Shown here: one piece after another, positions 8,451 through 18,800 of the stretch
How the letters are laid out: every line of letters starts with the position of its first letter
How positions within the stretch are numbered: the first letter of the stretch is position 1
Assembly (NCBI GenBank): GCA_026397715.1
Contig: JAPLUN010000409.1
Span: 1 to 64,000 of the forward strand
Source: Verrucomicrobiota bacterium
Lineage (GTDB): Bacteria > Verrucomicrobiota > Verrucomicrobiia > Verrucomicrobiales > Verrucomicrobiaceae
Length of the DNA: 64,000 nucleotides
Reading direction: 5' to 3'
Notes under the pieces: model-generated
Databases searched by the model: none
Told to the model about the DNA's origin: nothing
The model's input: the letters and a program-made list of their open reading frames with translations, nothing else
Translations under genes and position numbers: made by a program

Positions 8451-11400
8451 TACAACAAGGATACCGTAGGTGGTGAAGGCGCTGGTATCCCAGGCGAGGC
8501 CAGAACTGGTGAGGCTCAGATCAGGCAGATAGAAATCCCCCGTTGCTCCACCTGTGGTGAAGGTAGCAGGATTGTTAAATCCATTGTTCACGATGGAGGT
8601 CCAATCCAGCAGGTTGAACACCTCGCCGTAGGTGAAGCTTGGAGTTCCATTGGCAAACACATGCACCATGCTGCCGCTGCTCAGCGTCAATGTGCCAGCG
8701 ACATTGATGTAGTCGTGGTTTCCAGAAGCTGGAGCAATGTTGATCTCTGTAGCAACCGCTGTGTTGGCAGCTGGCGGAGTCACATTGCCATTGTCGGTGA
8801 TCAGGTTCTGCACATTGCTATACCCGTTGGCAAAGCTGGTGTCGCTGCTGAGGTAATACTGGCCATTGGCGAAAACAAAGCTGGTTGGAGCCGCCACCGT
8901 TGGAGTCGTGATCCCCAGATTCAGCATGGAGCCGCTGCTCACCACGAGATCGTGGCCGATCGTGAGAGAGCCGTTGTTGGCGCCCAAGCTGCCACCCGGC
9001 GCTAGGATGCCCACCGCGCCGGCACCGCCAACCGTCACCGTGCCAGAGGCACTGCCAAGCGTAACGTTGTCATTTGCCGAAAGCACTGCGGCATTTTGAC
9101 CCGTGAAGGTGTTGGTCGCACCACTGTAAGTGCCGAGGGTGCCCGAATTCTTGCTCACCGTGACGGCGGTGGTGTTCGTCTGGCTGCCTGCGAAGTGCAC
9201 CTGTCCGTTGCTCACTGTGGTGGCGCCGGTGTAGGTGTTGGCACCCGAGAGGATCCAGGTGCCCGTGCCGTTCTTGGCAAGGGAGGTGGCACCGGAACCG
9301 TTGTCACCCACCGGAGCGGCCAGAGTGTTGGCGTCGGTGTTCGTGCCGGTCAGGGTCAGCGTGCGGGTGGTGTTGGTGCCGTTGAGGGCTGGTGCCGAGG
9401 TGCTGGTGAGGTTCAGCGCGCTACCGGTTCCGCCGGAAGCGTCAATCGTGCCACCGGCGGTGCCAATGGTGAAGGAACGATCCGTGGTGCCGTCGGTCGC
9501 GCCGGTGCCGGTGTATTTCAGCGTAGAGCCGAGGATTTGCAGGTTGCCCGCAGCGTTGGTGGAAGCACCGATGCTACTGTTGCTGCCACCGTCGGCGAGT
9601 TTCTTCACTTCGAGCGTGCCGCTGTTCGAGATAACTGTGCGGCCGGTGTAACTATTGCTGGTGTCGCTCAGCGTGGTCGTACCGCCTCCGGCTTGGACGA
9701 AGTCACCGGTACCGCTGATGTTGTTGGCGATATTGTAGTCGTTGCTGCGGGAGATGACCAGTTGAGTGCCATTATTGATAACAGCGCCGCTGCCGAGCGT
9801 GCCGGTGGTGGTGCCATTGCCAATCTGCAATGCACCCGTGCTGATGGTGGTCGATCCGTAGCTGTTAGTGCCGGTCAAGGTCAGATCCCCGGTGCCATTC
9901 TTGGTCAGACCAAAGGCACCGCTGACATTTCCACTAACAAGGAGGCCACCGGAGGAGTTGTTCGTCCAGGTCTGGGTGGCACCCAGGGCGACGTTGGCGC
10001 TAATGGAGTGGGAAGCGGAGGTGGAATTGACGGTGATGCCACCGCTGCCGACCGTCAGCGTGTTGGTGCCGGTGCCATTGGCAATGGTAACATTGGTGGT
10101 GTCGGCCGCAGTGCCGCTGCCCGTAAAGGTCAAACTGGCGATGCTGAAGCTGCCATCCAGCGTGGTGGTGAAGTTAGCCGCAGCACCGGAGTTAGCCGTC
10201 ATGAAGACATTGGTCGTGCCTCCACCAGGAATCTGGTTGGCGTCGATCGTGCCAGCAGCATCCGTGGACCAGTTGGTGTTGTTACCAGCGCCAATGCTGC
10301 TCCAGCTGCCCGTGCCGCCGGAACCCTGGTCGCCCGTCCAGTAAGCATTGAGTGCAAACGGGTTGGTAAACACGCTCAACTGCAACTTGGTCGTGGTGGC
10401 GAGGAAATTGGCCGCCGTAGAGGCATTGCCAGTGTCCCACACGAGACCATAGCTGCGGCCACCACCGATCTGCACCAAGTTGCCACCGGCACCGAAGGTA
10501 ATGTTGCCTGTTCCTGCACCAAAGGTGAAGTCACCCGAAGCCGTCGAATTGGCACCGAAGGTAACCAGGTCATACGTACCATTGGCCAGTATCGTTCCGG
10601 CGATGGTGTTCAGGCCCACAATCGTTCCACCTGCATTCAGAAGCAGCCTCTGGTTCACCGCGATGAGGTCCTTGGTATTGGCCGTCGCATTGATGTCCAT
10701 GAGCAGGGATGCCGCCGTAGAAGCCCCGCCCAAGGTCAAGATGGTGGCACCCGCCGTGGCGCTATTCAGCGTCAAAGTATTAATCGTGCCGTCCTGCAGG
10801 CTCAGGATGCCGGCTGTGGCGGTGCTATTCACGGTGACGCTGGCGGAACCAGAAGTGCCGATGGTCCGGTTGCCAGTGATCTTCAGGGTGGCCGCATCGG
10901 CCACGGTAATGGCAGTGCCAGCCAACGAACCGCCAGCCCCGAGCTCAAGAGTACCCGAAGTCACGGTCGTCGTCCCGGTATAGTTGCTCGCTCCTGTCAG
11001 AGTGGTCACGCTGGAAACACCGCCAGCCTGCTGGAGGGAGCCGGTGCCGGTGATGACGTTGCTGATGGTCAGAGCATTGCTGCGATTGACCACCAAGGCA
11101 CCGTTGTTGGTAATCGTTCCGGTACCTGTGCCGAGATCCCCTGTGGTGCTGCCATTGCCGATCTGCAGCGTTCCAGCGCTGATCGTGTTTGTGCCCGAGT
11201 AGGTGTTGGCTGCTGTGAACACCAGCTTGCCCGCGCCAGTCTTGGTGATGCTGTCGCCCGCACTGCCAGATCCGTTAGAAATCGTGGCGTTGACAGTCAG
11301 GTCGTCGGTTGCGGTGCTGTCCCCCACGGCGAAGGTGCGATTGGCCGCGCCAGGAAGCCCCGTTCCCACGGCGGTGCCGCCCAAGGAAACAAAACCAGAA

Positions 11401-14400
11401 CCCGAGATCGTGGAGCCATTCGGATTGTTCGTGGCATCGTAGGTGACGTTGCCCAGCAAGGTCAGAGTGCCTGAGGTGCCTGTCTGAACGTTGTTGGTGC
11501 TCGTGCTGGTCGCACCCGCTCCGCCAAAGGTAAGCGAAGCAATGCTATTGGTGAAATTAGCCAGATTAAGCAGTCCGGTTTCACCAGCAGTCGTGTTGTT
11601 GATGGTCACGGCTGAGGAAGACGGCAGAGCATTGCTGGCCGCTAGGGTGATCGTGCCACGGTTGATCGTGGTGGAGCCACTATAGCTGTTCGGGCCGCCC
11701 AGGGTCAATGTGCCGCTGCCCACCTTCACCAAGTTCAAGGTGGATCCCACGTTGTTAGTGATCGCACCACCAAAGCCTGTGCTGCTCGAGTCTCCAACGG
11801 TGAAGGTTGCAGTTCCTGTGGTAGCTGAGTTGGTGATAAGACCGCCGGTGGTGCTGCTGTCGCCAGCCAGTGACGCAACCGTGGTGCTGTTGGCATTCAG
11901 ATCCAACGTACCGCCGGACAGCACCGAAAGCGCCGTGGCTGTGGGGAGCGCACCCAAGTTGCCCAGCTTGAGAAGACCACCGCTGACTGTGGTGGCACCG
12001 ACATAACTGTTGAAGCTGTTGGCCACGGCCGCGCCACCGAAGGTGATGTTCTGGTTCACCACCGAGGCGGTGAGCGCGTTGTTCAGGGTGATGATGCCCG
12101 TGGCTGTGTCAACATTCGTGATGGTCGTGGAGGCGGCAATACCCACGCCCGTCACCGTCGATCCAACGGACAGCGTGGCAGCCTGCCCAGTGCTCACCGT
12201 CAGGGTGGTGGCACCTGCCGCCCCGGCAGTGGACGCGTAGGTCTGGGTCGTGCCAAAAGCAAAGTTACCCGCGTTCGTGGTGGCCACGGCAGCTTGCGAA
12301 AGGGTGACAGCACTGCCTGCTACAGACGACACCGTCGTCCCCGGAGCAATACCTGTTCCATGAACAGTCATGCCAGCGACAACACCTGCGGCGGCAGTGG
12401 CGCTCAAAGTGAGCGTCGTTGTGCCAGCAACGGTTGCATTTGTGGCAGCACCAGTCGCGCTAAGCGCACCAGTCGTCGTCGGTGTCAAAGTCAACGTACC
12501 GTCGCCGACTTTCAACAGACCGCCCGCAGTTCCGGTCACAATGCCACCCATCGTGGCGGTCACCTGCGGGCTGGTCACCGTGAGGGTGCGCGCCGCGCCG
12601 CCCAGGTTCACCGTTCCGTTCAGCGTCAGGTTGTGCGTGCTGGCCGTTCCACCAAAAGTGAAGTTGCCATTCACCACCACGTTGTTCGAGAAGGTGCGGG
12701 CGGTGTTGTCAGACTGGAGGGTGGTGCCCCCTGCAATGGTGAGTATGCCTGTGCCCAACGGACCGCTGGTGATGCCGGCACCTGCGGTGCTCGTCGTGCT
12801 GGCAGCACCAATGATGAGCGTGCCCGCGTTGAGCTGCACACCGCCTGCGAAGGTGCTCGCACCGCTCAGCACCAAGGAACTGGTGCCTGCTTTGACAAGG
12901 CCTGCCGCCGTGGTGCTCATGGTGTTCTGCACCACACCGCTCATGATCATTCCCATGGGGGAACTGCCGTTGACCGTGATGGTCTTCGTCACGCCATTGA
13001 GTTCAAGGATGGAGGCAATCGTTGGCGTGAAGCCATAGTTGTCGTTGGTCGTGGTAATAGCACCGTTGATCACGATCGTGCCACCGGTGACGGTCGGAGT
13101 GGCCGAGCCGCCACTGTTGTTGAAGGTGAGCGACTGGAAGGTGTTCTGATTGACCAGGGTCAGGACTCCACCGCCGTTGATGGTGATGTTGCTAGTGGGC
13201 GCGATGGAGCCGTTGTTTGTGATCTGGGTGGCATTGGCATTGTTCAGGATCAGGTTGCCGGGAACCTGGATACCACCGAGCTGGGAAGCCGCGTTGCTGA
13301 TCTGGAGCGTGCCTTGGTTGACCACCGTGTCACCCGTGTAGGTATTGGAGAAGTAAGGCAGCGGTGCAGTGAAGGTGAGCGAAGTTGCACCAGAGCCAGT
13401 GGCGGCCGCAGACAAGACAAAGGACGTGCCGTTGGTGATGGAGGCGATGGTCGTACCGTTGGGAATGTTGGTGCCGAAGACAGGCATGCCGACCGCCAGG
13501 CCCGTAGTGCTGCCCGCGGTCACCGCCGTGGTTCCGGCGAGGGTGAAGGTGGACGTGGTGCTCGGCACGTAGTTGGCAATCGGCGCTCCGAAGATCAGAT
13601 TGTTCGAGGTAGCCGAGGCAGTGGCATTAGCCGCTGCGCCAGTACTCGCACTGACAAGCGTCACGGTGTTGCCACTGACGGATCCAACGACCGTATTTTG
13701 CGGAATGCCGACCCCCTGCACATACATGCCAGCCACGATGCCCGCCGCCTCAGCCGCTGAGGCCATGGTGATGGTGTTGCTAGCACTGGTGACGGAGGCG
13801 ATGGCCGTGCGGCCGACCGCGGGAGACACACCATAGTAGGCATTGGCGGTACCAGTGGCGGAAGCGTTGGCAGAAAGGGTGATGGTGGTACCATCCACGA
13901 TGCTCGCGACCGTCGTGCCGGACGGAACGCCAGGGCCTTGCACTGGCTGACCGACGAACATGCCCAGGCTGCTCAGGACCTTAACCGTGCTGCTGCCGCT
14001 GGTGGTGGCAGAAATGATGGAACGCTCGGCAGGTGCGGTAGCAGACAGCGAAGTCACGGCCGCCGTGGTATTCGCTGAGATGGTGACCGTGGCACCGGCT
14101 CCGGTACCGGAGAGGGCGGTAATGTAGGAATTGGCCGGGATACCCGTGCCAGTGACCAACTGACCAACCACGAGGCCGGTGGCATTCGTCAGCGACAACG
14201 TATTGGTGCCGCTGGTATTGGACACGGCGATCGTGCCTTGAGTCGCAATAGGAGCGAAGAGCAGTGTCGCGGAGCCCGTGCCGGTCGCATTAGCGGACAG
14301 GGTAACGGTATTGCCAGACACACTGATCACAGTGGTGTTTGCCGCCAGAGTGCCGGTGCTGCCGACAGCCGTGGAGACCACCATACCTGGATACACCACC

Positions 14401-15815
14401 GTCCCGGCCGGAACGGTGACTGTGGCCGAGCCGCTGGTCACATTTAGGTTACCAAGCACCTCGGTCGTCGGCGCAGTGAAGGTCGTATCTGCAGCAGTCG
14501 CGGTGCCAGTCGTCACATTCTGGCTGACGGTGAGGGTCGTGCCACTGTTGATCTGGGTGATGATGGAAGAGGCTGGGATGCCCACGACGCCCGCGTTCAA
14601 ACCCATGCCGACTACAAGGCCAGCAACACCCGTCTGACCGGTGCTGTTGGCACCGGCAGTGGTGACCAAGGAGCTGCCTGTCGTCGAGCTGGCAAAGCTG
14701 AGACGCGGCTCAACACGGATGGCGACCGTCGCGCCACCCGACTTCACGAAGTTCACCGCACCGCCGCCGTTGTTTTCCAGGCGGCTCAGGAACTGGGTGG
14801 TCCCGTTGTTGGCGAATGCGTAAATGGTTGAGTTCGCCGTGGTGCCGGCGGTCATGCGGCCATTCAGGAAGTTCACCTGCTGGCCGTTGTTGTTGGTAAG
14901 AATACCACCGGTTCCGATGGTCAGCAGCTGGTCCATGGAACGGAACAACACACTTGCTGCTGCGGACGCGGCAGTATTGCGCACCGCCCAAGAGTTGATC
15001 GTGCGAGCGGTGATGTCCGACACGCCGCCACCGGTGTTGATGTTATCTGCTGCAACACCAGCCGTGATGGCATTGGCGGAATAGCCTCCAAACGGCGTCT
15101 GGCCGTTGGTGCTGAAGCCCAGGTTGCCGACCCCGAAAGCGCCGGTGATTGGATCCACCGTTGAGCGGTAGCTGGCGAAGTCTGCGCCGTTGATCACCGC
15201 CCAACCGCCGATGATGCCATTGACGAGCGTTGGCGCGGAGGTGATGACGATCTGCGGGTTGGCTCCCTGGTTGAGCAGGGCCGTGTTGGATGCATTGACG
15301 ATAGTGCTCACCGGGCCGCCAAGGTTGCCGCCGGCACTCGTGAAGTTGATGGTGGACTGCACCGCACTGCCACGGGTGAGGCTGGCGAGGGTCAGCACCG
15401 AGCTTGATCCAGAGGTGGCGCCACTGGCGAAGATGGTATTGTTGATGACGTTGGCACCACCGTTGATGGTGATCGCGCCGAGGGTCTGGGTATCTGAAAT
15501 GTCGCCGGCTAGGAAGGACAGGGTGCCGCCTGTCATGCTGAAGGCACCCGCGCCGATGCGGGAGGAACTGACGATGCCGATGCCACTGTTGTCGAGTGTC
15601 ACCTGACCAAATGGCAGGCTGATTGTGCCAGTGGTGGTCATGGTGGCGCTATCACGGAGAACCACAGAGCCGCCACGCACAGTGAAGCTGCCTGAGCCGA
15701 GGTTGCTGGCACTCACAAGAGTGAGGCTGTTGGAACCCTGTTTTTCAAAGTTGATGTTTCCACCGGAGATAGCTCCCGCGAAAGTGGTGGCTGTGTTGTC
15801 CTGAACCACCAGCAA
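8370..15815 (-). CDS. C-terminal part of a giant autotransporter-associated beta-strand repeat protein with PEP-CTERM anchor
   Basis: 2481 aa; repeated SGANTYTGATTVSNGxL / TGTxSYxGxTTxxxGxLxxG modules (PF12951/TIGR02601-type); no signal peptide; ends VPEPTRVLLLLFGLLGLAFRRRRSAR. Appears to be the 3' part of the 15865..36423 gene, displaced by +1 frame. Confidence 0.9.
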   Translation of the reverse strand: MLVVQDNTATTFAGAISGGNINFEKQGSNSLTLVSASNLGSGSFTVRGGSVVLRDSATMTTTGTISLPFGQVTLDNSGIGIVSSSRIGAGAFSMTGGTLSFLAGDISDTQTLGAITINGGANVINNTIFASGATSGSSSVLTLASLTRGSAVQSTINFTSAGGNLGGPVSTIVNASNTALLNQGANPQIVITSAPTLVNGIIGGWAVINGADFASYRSTVDPITGAFGVGNLGFSTNGQTPFGGYSANAITAGVAADNINTGGGVSDITARTINSWAVRNTAASAAASVLFRSMDQLLTIGTGGILTNNNGQQVNFLNGRMTAGTTANSTIYAFANNGTTQFLSRLENNGGGAVNFVKSGGATVAIRVEPRLSFASSTTGSSLVTTAGANSTGQTGVAGLVVGMGLNAGVVGIPASSIITQINSGTTLTVSQNVTTGTATAADTTFTAPTTEVLGNLNVTSGSATVTVPAGTVVYPGMVVSTAVGSTGTLAANTTVISVSGNTVTLSANATGTGSATLLFAPIATQGTIAVSNTSGTNTLSLTNATGLVVGQLVTGTGIPANSYITALSGTGAGATVTISANTTAAVTSLSATAPAERSIISATTSGSSTVKVLSSLGMFVGQPVQGPGVPSGTTVASIVDGTTITLSANASATGTANAYYGVSPAVGRTAIASVTSASNTITMASAAEAAGIVAGMYVQGVGIPQNTVVGSVSGNTVTLVSASTGAAANATASATSNNLIFGAPIANYVPSTTSTFTLAGTTAVTAGSTTGLAVGMPVFGTNIPNGTTIASITNGTSFVLSAAATGSGATSLTFTAPLPYFSNTYTGDTVVNQGTLQISNAASQLGGIQVPGNLILNNANATQITNNGSIAPTSNITINGGGVLTLVNQNTFQSLTFNNSGGSATPTVTGGTIVINGAITTTNDNYGFTPTIASILELNGVTKTITVNGSSPMGMIMSGVVQNTMSTTAAGLVKAGTSSLVLSGASTFAGGVQLNAGTLIIGAASTTSTAGAGITSGPLGTGILTIAGGTTLQSDNTARTFSNNVVVNGNFTFGGTASTHNLTLNGTVNLGGAARTLTVTSPQVTATMGGIVTGTAGGLLKVGDGTLTLTPTTTGALSATGAATNATVAGTTTLTLSATAAAGVVAGMTVHGTGIAPGTTVSSVAGSAVTLSQAAVATTNAGNFAFGTTQTYASTAGAAGATTLTVSTGQAATLSVGSTVTGVGIAASTTITNVDTATGIITLNNALTASVVNQNITFGGAAVANSFNSYVGATTVSGGLLKLGNLGALPTATALSVLSGGTLDLNANSTTVASLAGDSSTTGGLITNSATTGTATFTVGDSSSTGFGGAITNNVGSTLNLVKVGSGTLTLGGPNSYSGSTTINRGTITLAASNALPSSSAVTINNTTAGETGLLNLANFTNSIASLTFGGAGATSTSTNNVQTGTSGTLTLLGNVTYDATNNPNGSTISGSGFVSLGGTAVGTGLPGAANRTFAVGDSTATDDLTVNATISNGSGSAGDSITKTGAGKLVFTAANTYSGTNTISAGTLQIGNGSTTGDLGTGTGTITNNGALVVNRSNALTISNVITGTGSLQQAGGVSSVTTLTGASNYTGTTTVTSGTLELGAGGSLAGTAITVADAATLKITGNRTIGTSGSASVTVNSTATAGILSLQDGTINTLTLNSATAGATILTLGGASTAASLLMDINATANTKDLIAVNQRLLLNAGGTIVGLNTIAGTILANGTYDLVTFGANSTASGDFTFGAGTGNITFGAGGNLVQIGGGRSYGLVWDTGNASTAANFLATTTKLQLSVFTNPFALNAYWTGDQGSGGTGSWSSIGAGNNTNWSTDAAGTIDANQIPGGGTTNVFMTANSGAAANFTTTLDGSFSIASLTFTGSGTAADTTNVTIANGTGTNTLTVGSGGITVNSTSASHSISANVALGATQTWTNNSSGGLLVSGNVSGAFGLTKNGTGDLTLTGTNSYGSTTISTGALQIGNGTTTGTLGSGAVINNGTQLVISRSNDYNIANNISGTGDFVQAGGGTTTLSDTSNSYTGRTVISNSGTLEVKKLADGGSNSSIGASTNAAGNLQILGSTLKYTGTGATDGTTDRSFTIGTAGGTIDASGGTGSALNLTSTSAPALNGTNTTRTLTLTGTNTDANTLAAPVGDNGSGATSLAKNGTGTWILSGANTYTGATTVSNGQVHFAGSQTNTTAVTVSKNSGTLGTYSGATNTFTGQNAAVLSANDNVTLGSASGTVTVGGAGAVGILAPGGSLGANNGSLTIGHDLVVSSGSMLNLGITTPTVAAPTSFVFANGQYYLSSDTSFANGYSNVQNLITDNGNVTPPAANTAVATEINIAPASGNHDYINVAGTLTLSSGSMVHVFANGTPSFTYGEVFNLLDWTSIVNNGFNNPATFTTGGATGDFYLPDLSLTSSGLAWDTSAFTTYGILVVVPEPTRVLLLLFGLLGLAFRRRRSAR
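10180..10370 (-). other. Internal passenger-start-like module inside the giant protein
   Basis: AYWTGDQGSGGTGSWSSIGAGNNTNWSTDAAGTIDANQIPGGG resembles the mature N-terminus of the upstream ORF (LYWDQDSTALGNVTTGGGLGGTGTWDITSPNWWNGVATDAAW). Confidence 0.6.
13356..14690 (-). repeat. Six tandem ~70-aa 'VGM-V-GxGIPxxTxVxSxxGxTxTLS' modules in the giant protein
   Basis: Translated copies such as GLVVGQLVTGTGIPANSYITALSGTGAGATVTISANT, GMFVGQPVQGPGVPSGTTVASIVDGTTITLSANA, GIVAGMYVQGVGIPQNTVVGSVSGNTVTLVSA, GLAVGMPVFGTNIPNGTTIASITNGTSFVLSAA. Confidence 0.8.
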
Positions 15816-15864
15816 CGTGGCAGTGGTGCCGCTGCTGTTGGTGACGGTGCCAGCACCACCAGCA

Positions 15865-18800
15865 TTAGATGTTTAAAGTGGTGTTGGTCAGCCTGCGGAT
15901 GGCCTGGGTGTTGCCATTGAGGTCGAACGTGCCGCTGTTGACGTTCAGGTCAGCAACCGTCGCGACGGTTGCCGTCGGGATCACAAGCAGCGGATTCGTG
16001 CCAAGGCCGGTGCCGAGCTGCAATGTGCCATTATTCACAGTAGTAGCGCCTGTGTTGTAGCTTCTGCCGCTCAAGATTGCTGTGCCTGCGTCGGATTTCA
16101 CGATCCCGCCCGTGCCGAGGATGGTGGAGCCCAAGCTGAGGGTGGTGCCGGAACCGAGCACATGGAAGTGCATTGGGTTGGCACCGGAGATGATGGAGCC
16201 GCCGGAGAAGCCGGTGTTGCCAGAGTTGGCGATCACGCCGCCACTGGTGATGGTGAGCGTGTTGAGGGCGCCGTTGAGGCCATAGAACTGGCCGCTCGGA
16301 CTGTTGGTGGAAGCCAGGTTGCCGCCACTGAAGTAGCCAACACCACCGCCATTATTAAGCGTGAGGCTCTGGAATGTCGTGGCCTGCTGAATGGCGTTCG
16401 ACACGGTGGTGACAAAGTTGGCGGCGGCGGTGGCTCCAAAAGTGATGCGTTGGGTCTGCAGGCCACCTGTTGTGGCTGCACTCAAGGTGATGGTATTCCC
16501 TGCCACGCTGCTGATCACCGAGTTCGCTGCAATGCCGGTGCCACTGACAGCCATACCCGCAAACAGATTGGAAGCATCCTGAACCTGCAGTGTGGTGGAG
16601 TTGTTCATCGACCCGTTCAGCACCACTCCTGCACCGGTGGTTGACGTGAGAAGACTGCGGTACTCGGCAGAGGTCAGCAGACGGAAGCCGTTCGTGTCAT
16701 GGGTAACGAATCCGCCCGTGGTGTTGGTGGAATCGATGCCGATGATGTCAGGACGGATACCATTCGTGACTGAGCCGCTCGTTCCAGGGTTGGTACCAAC
16801 GAGAGTAGGTGTCGTGGCAAAGACTGTGACTCGGTTGGCTCCGGCAGCACCGCCGCCCAAGGTGCCGGTCGCACCCGCATTGAGCACCAAGTTGCCAGTG
16901 TTTGCAGCACTTTGTGCGGAGAGCGTGCCCAGGTTGATACGGGTCTGGTTGCCCGTGTTCTGCGTCAGGTTCCACTGGGTCTGACCAGCTAGGTTGGTGA
17001 CGGTGTTCAAATTCTCGACCACGGCGGAACTGCTGCTGCCCTGATAGTTCAGGACACCACCACGGTTGTTGAAAACACGGTCGGCGGTCGTTGTCTGGAT
17101 CGAAGTGGTGCCACCGAGGCGGTCACTGATGGCACCGGTGCCGTTCAAGGTGAGGACACCACCCCTGCCGAGGTTGGTGGTCACAAAGCCCAACTTACCG
17201 GTGGCCTGGTCCATGAGGACAGCATCACCGAGGATGGTCAGCGTGCCCAGCAAGGCACCTGAGCTGTCGCCTGTGAGCGTCCAGTCTCCCGAACCAACCT
17301 TCGTGACTGACAGCAGGCCGGAGGTGTAGTCACTGAGGAAAGTGCCCGCGAAGGTGCCAGAGGTGCTGTCACCCGTGACCAACGTGGCCCCAGTGCTGAC
17401 GTTGAAGTTCTTGATGAAAGTGCCTGTCGCGCCGCTGATGGTGCCAACCACAATGTTGCTGTTGCCACGCATGTCGAGAATGGTCCCGGTATTGGCAAGA
17501 TTGATGGCAGTGGAGACATAATTGGAGGCCGCCGTGCCAGTGCTTGGGCCGAGCACCAGAGTTCCGGCATTGACATTGACCATGAGTGTCTGGCTGCTGA
17601 AGCCGCCCAACTGAAGAACGCCTGCGCCTTCCTTATTGATGGTGCCGCTGGTAAGGATATTCGAGTTGATGGCGAGACCAATCTGCTCATTCGACTGACC
17701 GGTGGTGCCTTGGACTGCAGTCAGTCCGCCAGCCACCTGGGCCACGGTGATGGTTGCCGTCGAGGGCAGCGCGAGGCGTCCGCTGAGCATGGGCACGATG
17801 CGTACATCATCCAATGCGCTGGCGCTGATTGTATCAACCGTGTTGGTCAGAGTCAGAGTGCCGATGCCACTGATGACAAAGGTGCTGCCAGGACCGTTCG
17901 TCGCCGTCACGAATCCACCTTGCGACTGGAACGCGAGCTTGGAAACCGTTTCGTTGAAACCATTGAGATCCCAGGCTGCACCACCGCGAACTGTGACTGT
18001 GGCAGTGTCAGCGATCTGCTGGCTGCCGAGATTGCGTGTGGTGGCATTACCAACGCCAGCAGTGTCACCACCGCTCTGAGTGCCGCCTGTGACCACCAGG
18101 CTACCGGTGATCGCATTGCCAGAACCGGTCTGATTGTTGAGGAGAAGGAGTACGCCGTTGCTATAAGCGGTGCCGGTATAGGTGTTGGCGTTGGCGAGGT
18201 TGATGGTCGGGGTGTTGGCAACCTGGGCCATGGCGTCCATCACCAGATCAAAGGTGCCGGCGCCGTTGGCACCGATGTCGGAGTTGATGGTCAGGGTATT
18301 GGCACCGTTGTGGAGGAAGAGTTCTGAGCCGCTGGTGGTCAGGCGGCCACGAACCGCCGTAGAGCCGATCGTGCGTGCGGCATTGTCAGTGCCGGAGAGA
18401 AGGCCCCCAGAGGCGAGGGTGAGCGTGTCGGTGCCTGCAGCGAAGTTCACCGTGGAAGCCGCACCGTTCAGGGTGAGGGAGTTGATGATCTGGCCTCCGT
18501 TGATCACACTTTGAGTACCGCTAAAGCGAACGTTGCTGGTGCTGGTGGCCGCTGCCAGCGTGGTTGTTTGTTCGATGCCGTTCAACTGGCGGATGCCAGT
18601 GGCGGGGTCGTATTTGGCAAACTCGGCGTTTACAGCAGCGAGGGTGCCGTCATTGGTGACCACGGTGGCCCAGCCGCCGATGATATTGCTGGTGTTGGCG
18701 GTCAGGCCTGCGGCGGTGGCGGTGACGAACGGATTGTTGCCCAGCACACCGCCACCAGAAGTGAAGGTGAGGGTGGAGCCAGTGGAGCGGCTGAAGGTAC

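Noticed and set aside
9096-11474. 792-aa plus-strand ORF
   Set aside because: Antisense shadow of the giant repeat gene; low-complexity G/R/A-rich translation with no domain or start context.
12294-13760. 488-aa plus-strand ORF
   Set aside because: Antisense shadow of the giant gene; no recognisable motif.
15868-15877. T TTA AAC slippery heptamer, in phase, right before the stop of the 6852-aa ORF
   Set aside because: It is the canonical -1 frameshift heptamer in the correct zero frame, but the downstream ORF lies in the +1 frame. A -1 slip would not enter it, so programmed -1 frameshifting does not explain the join.
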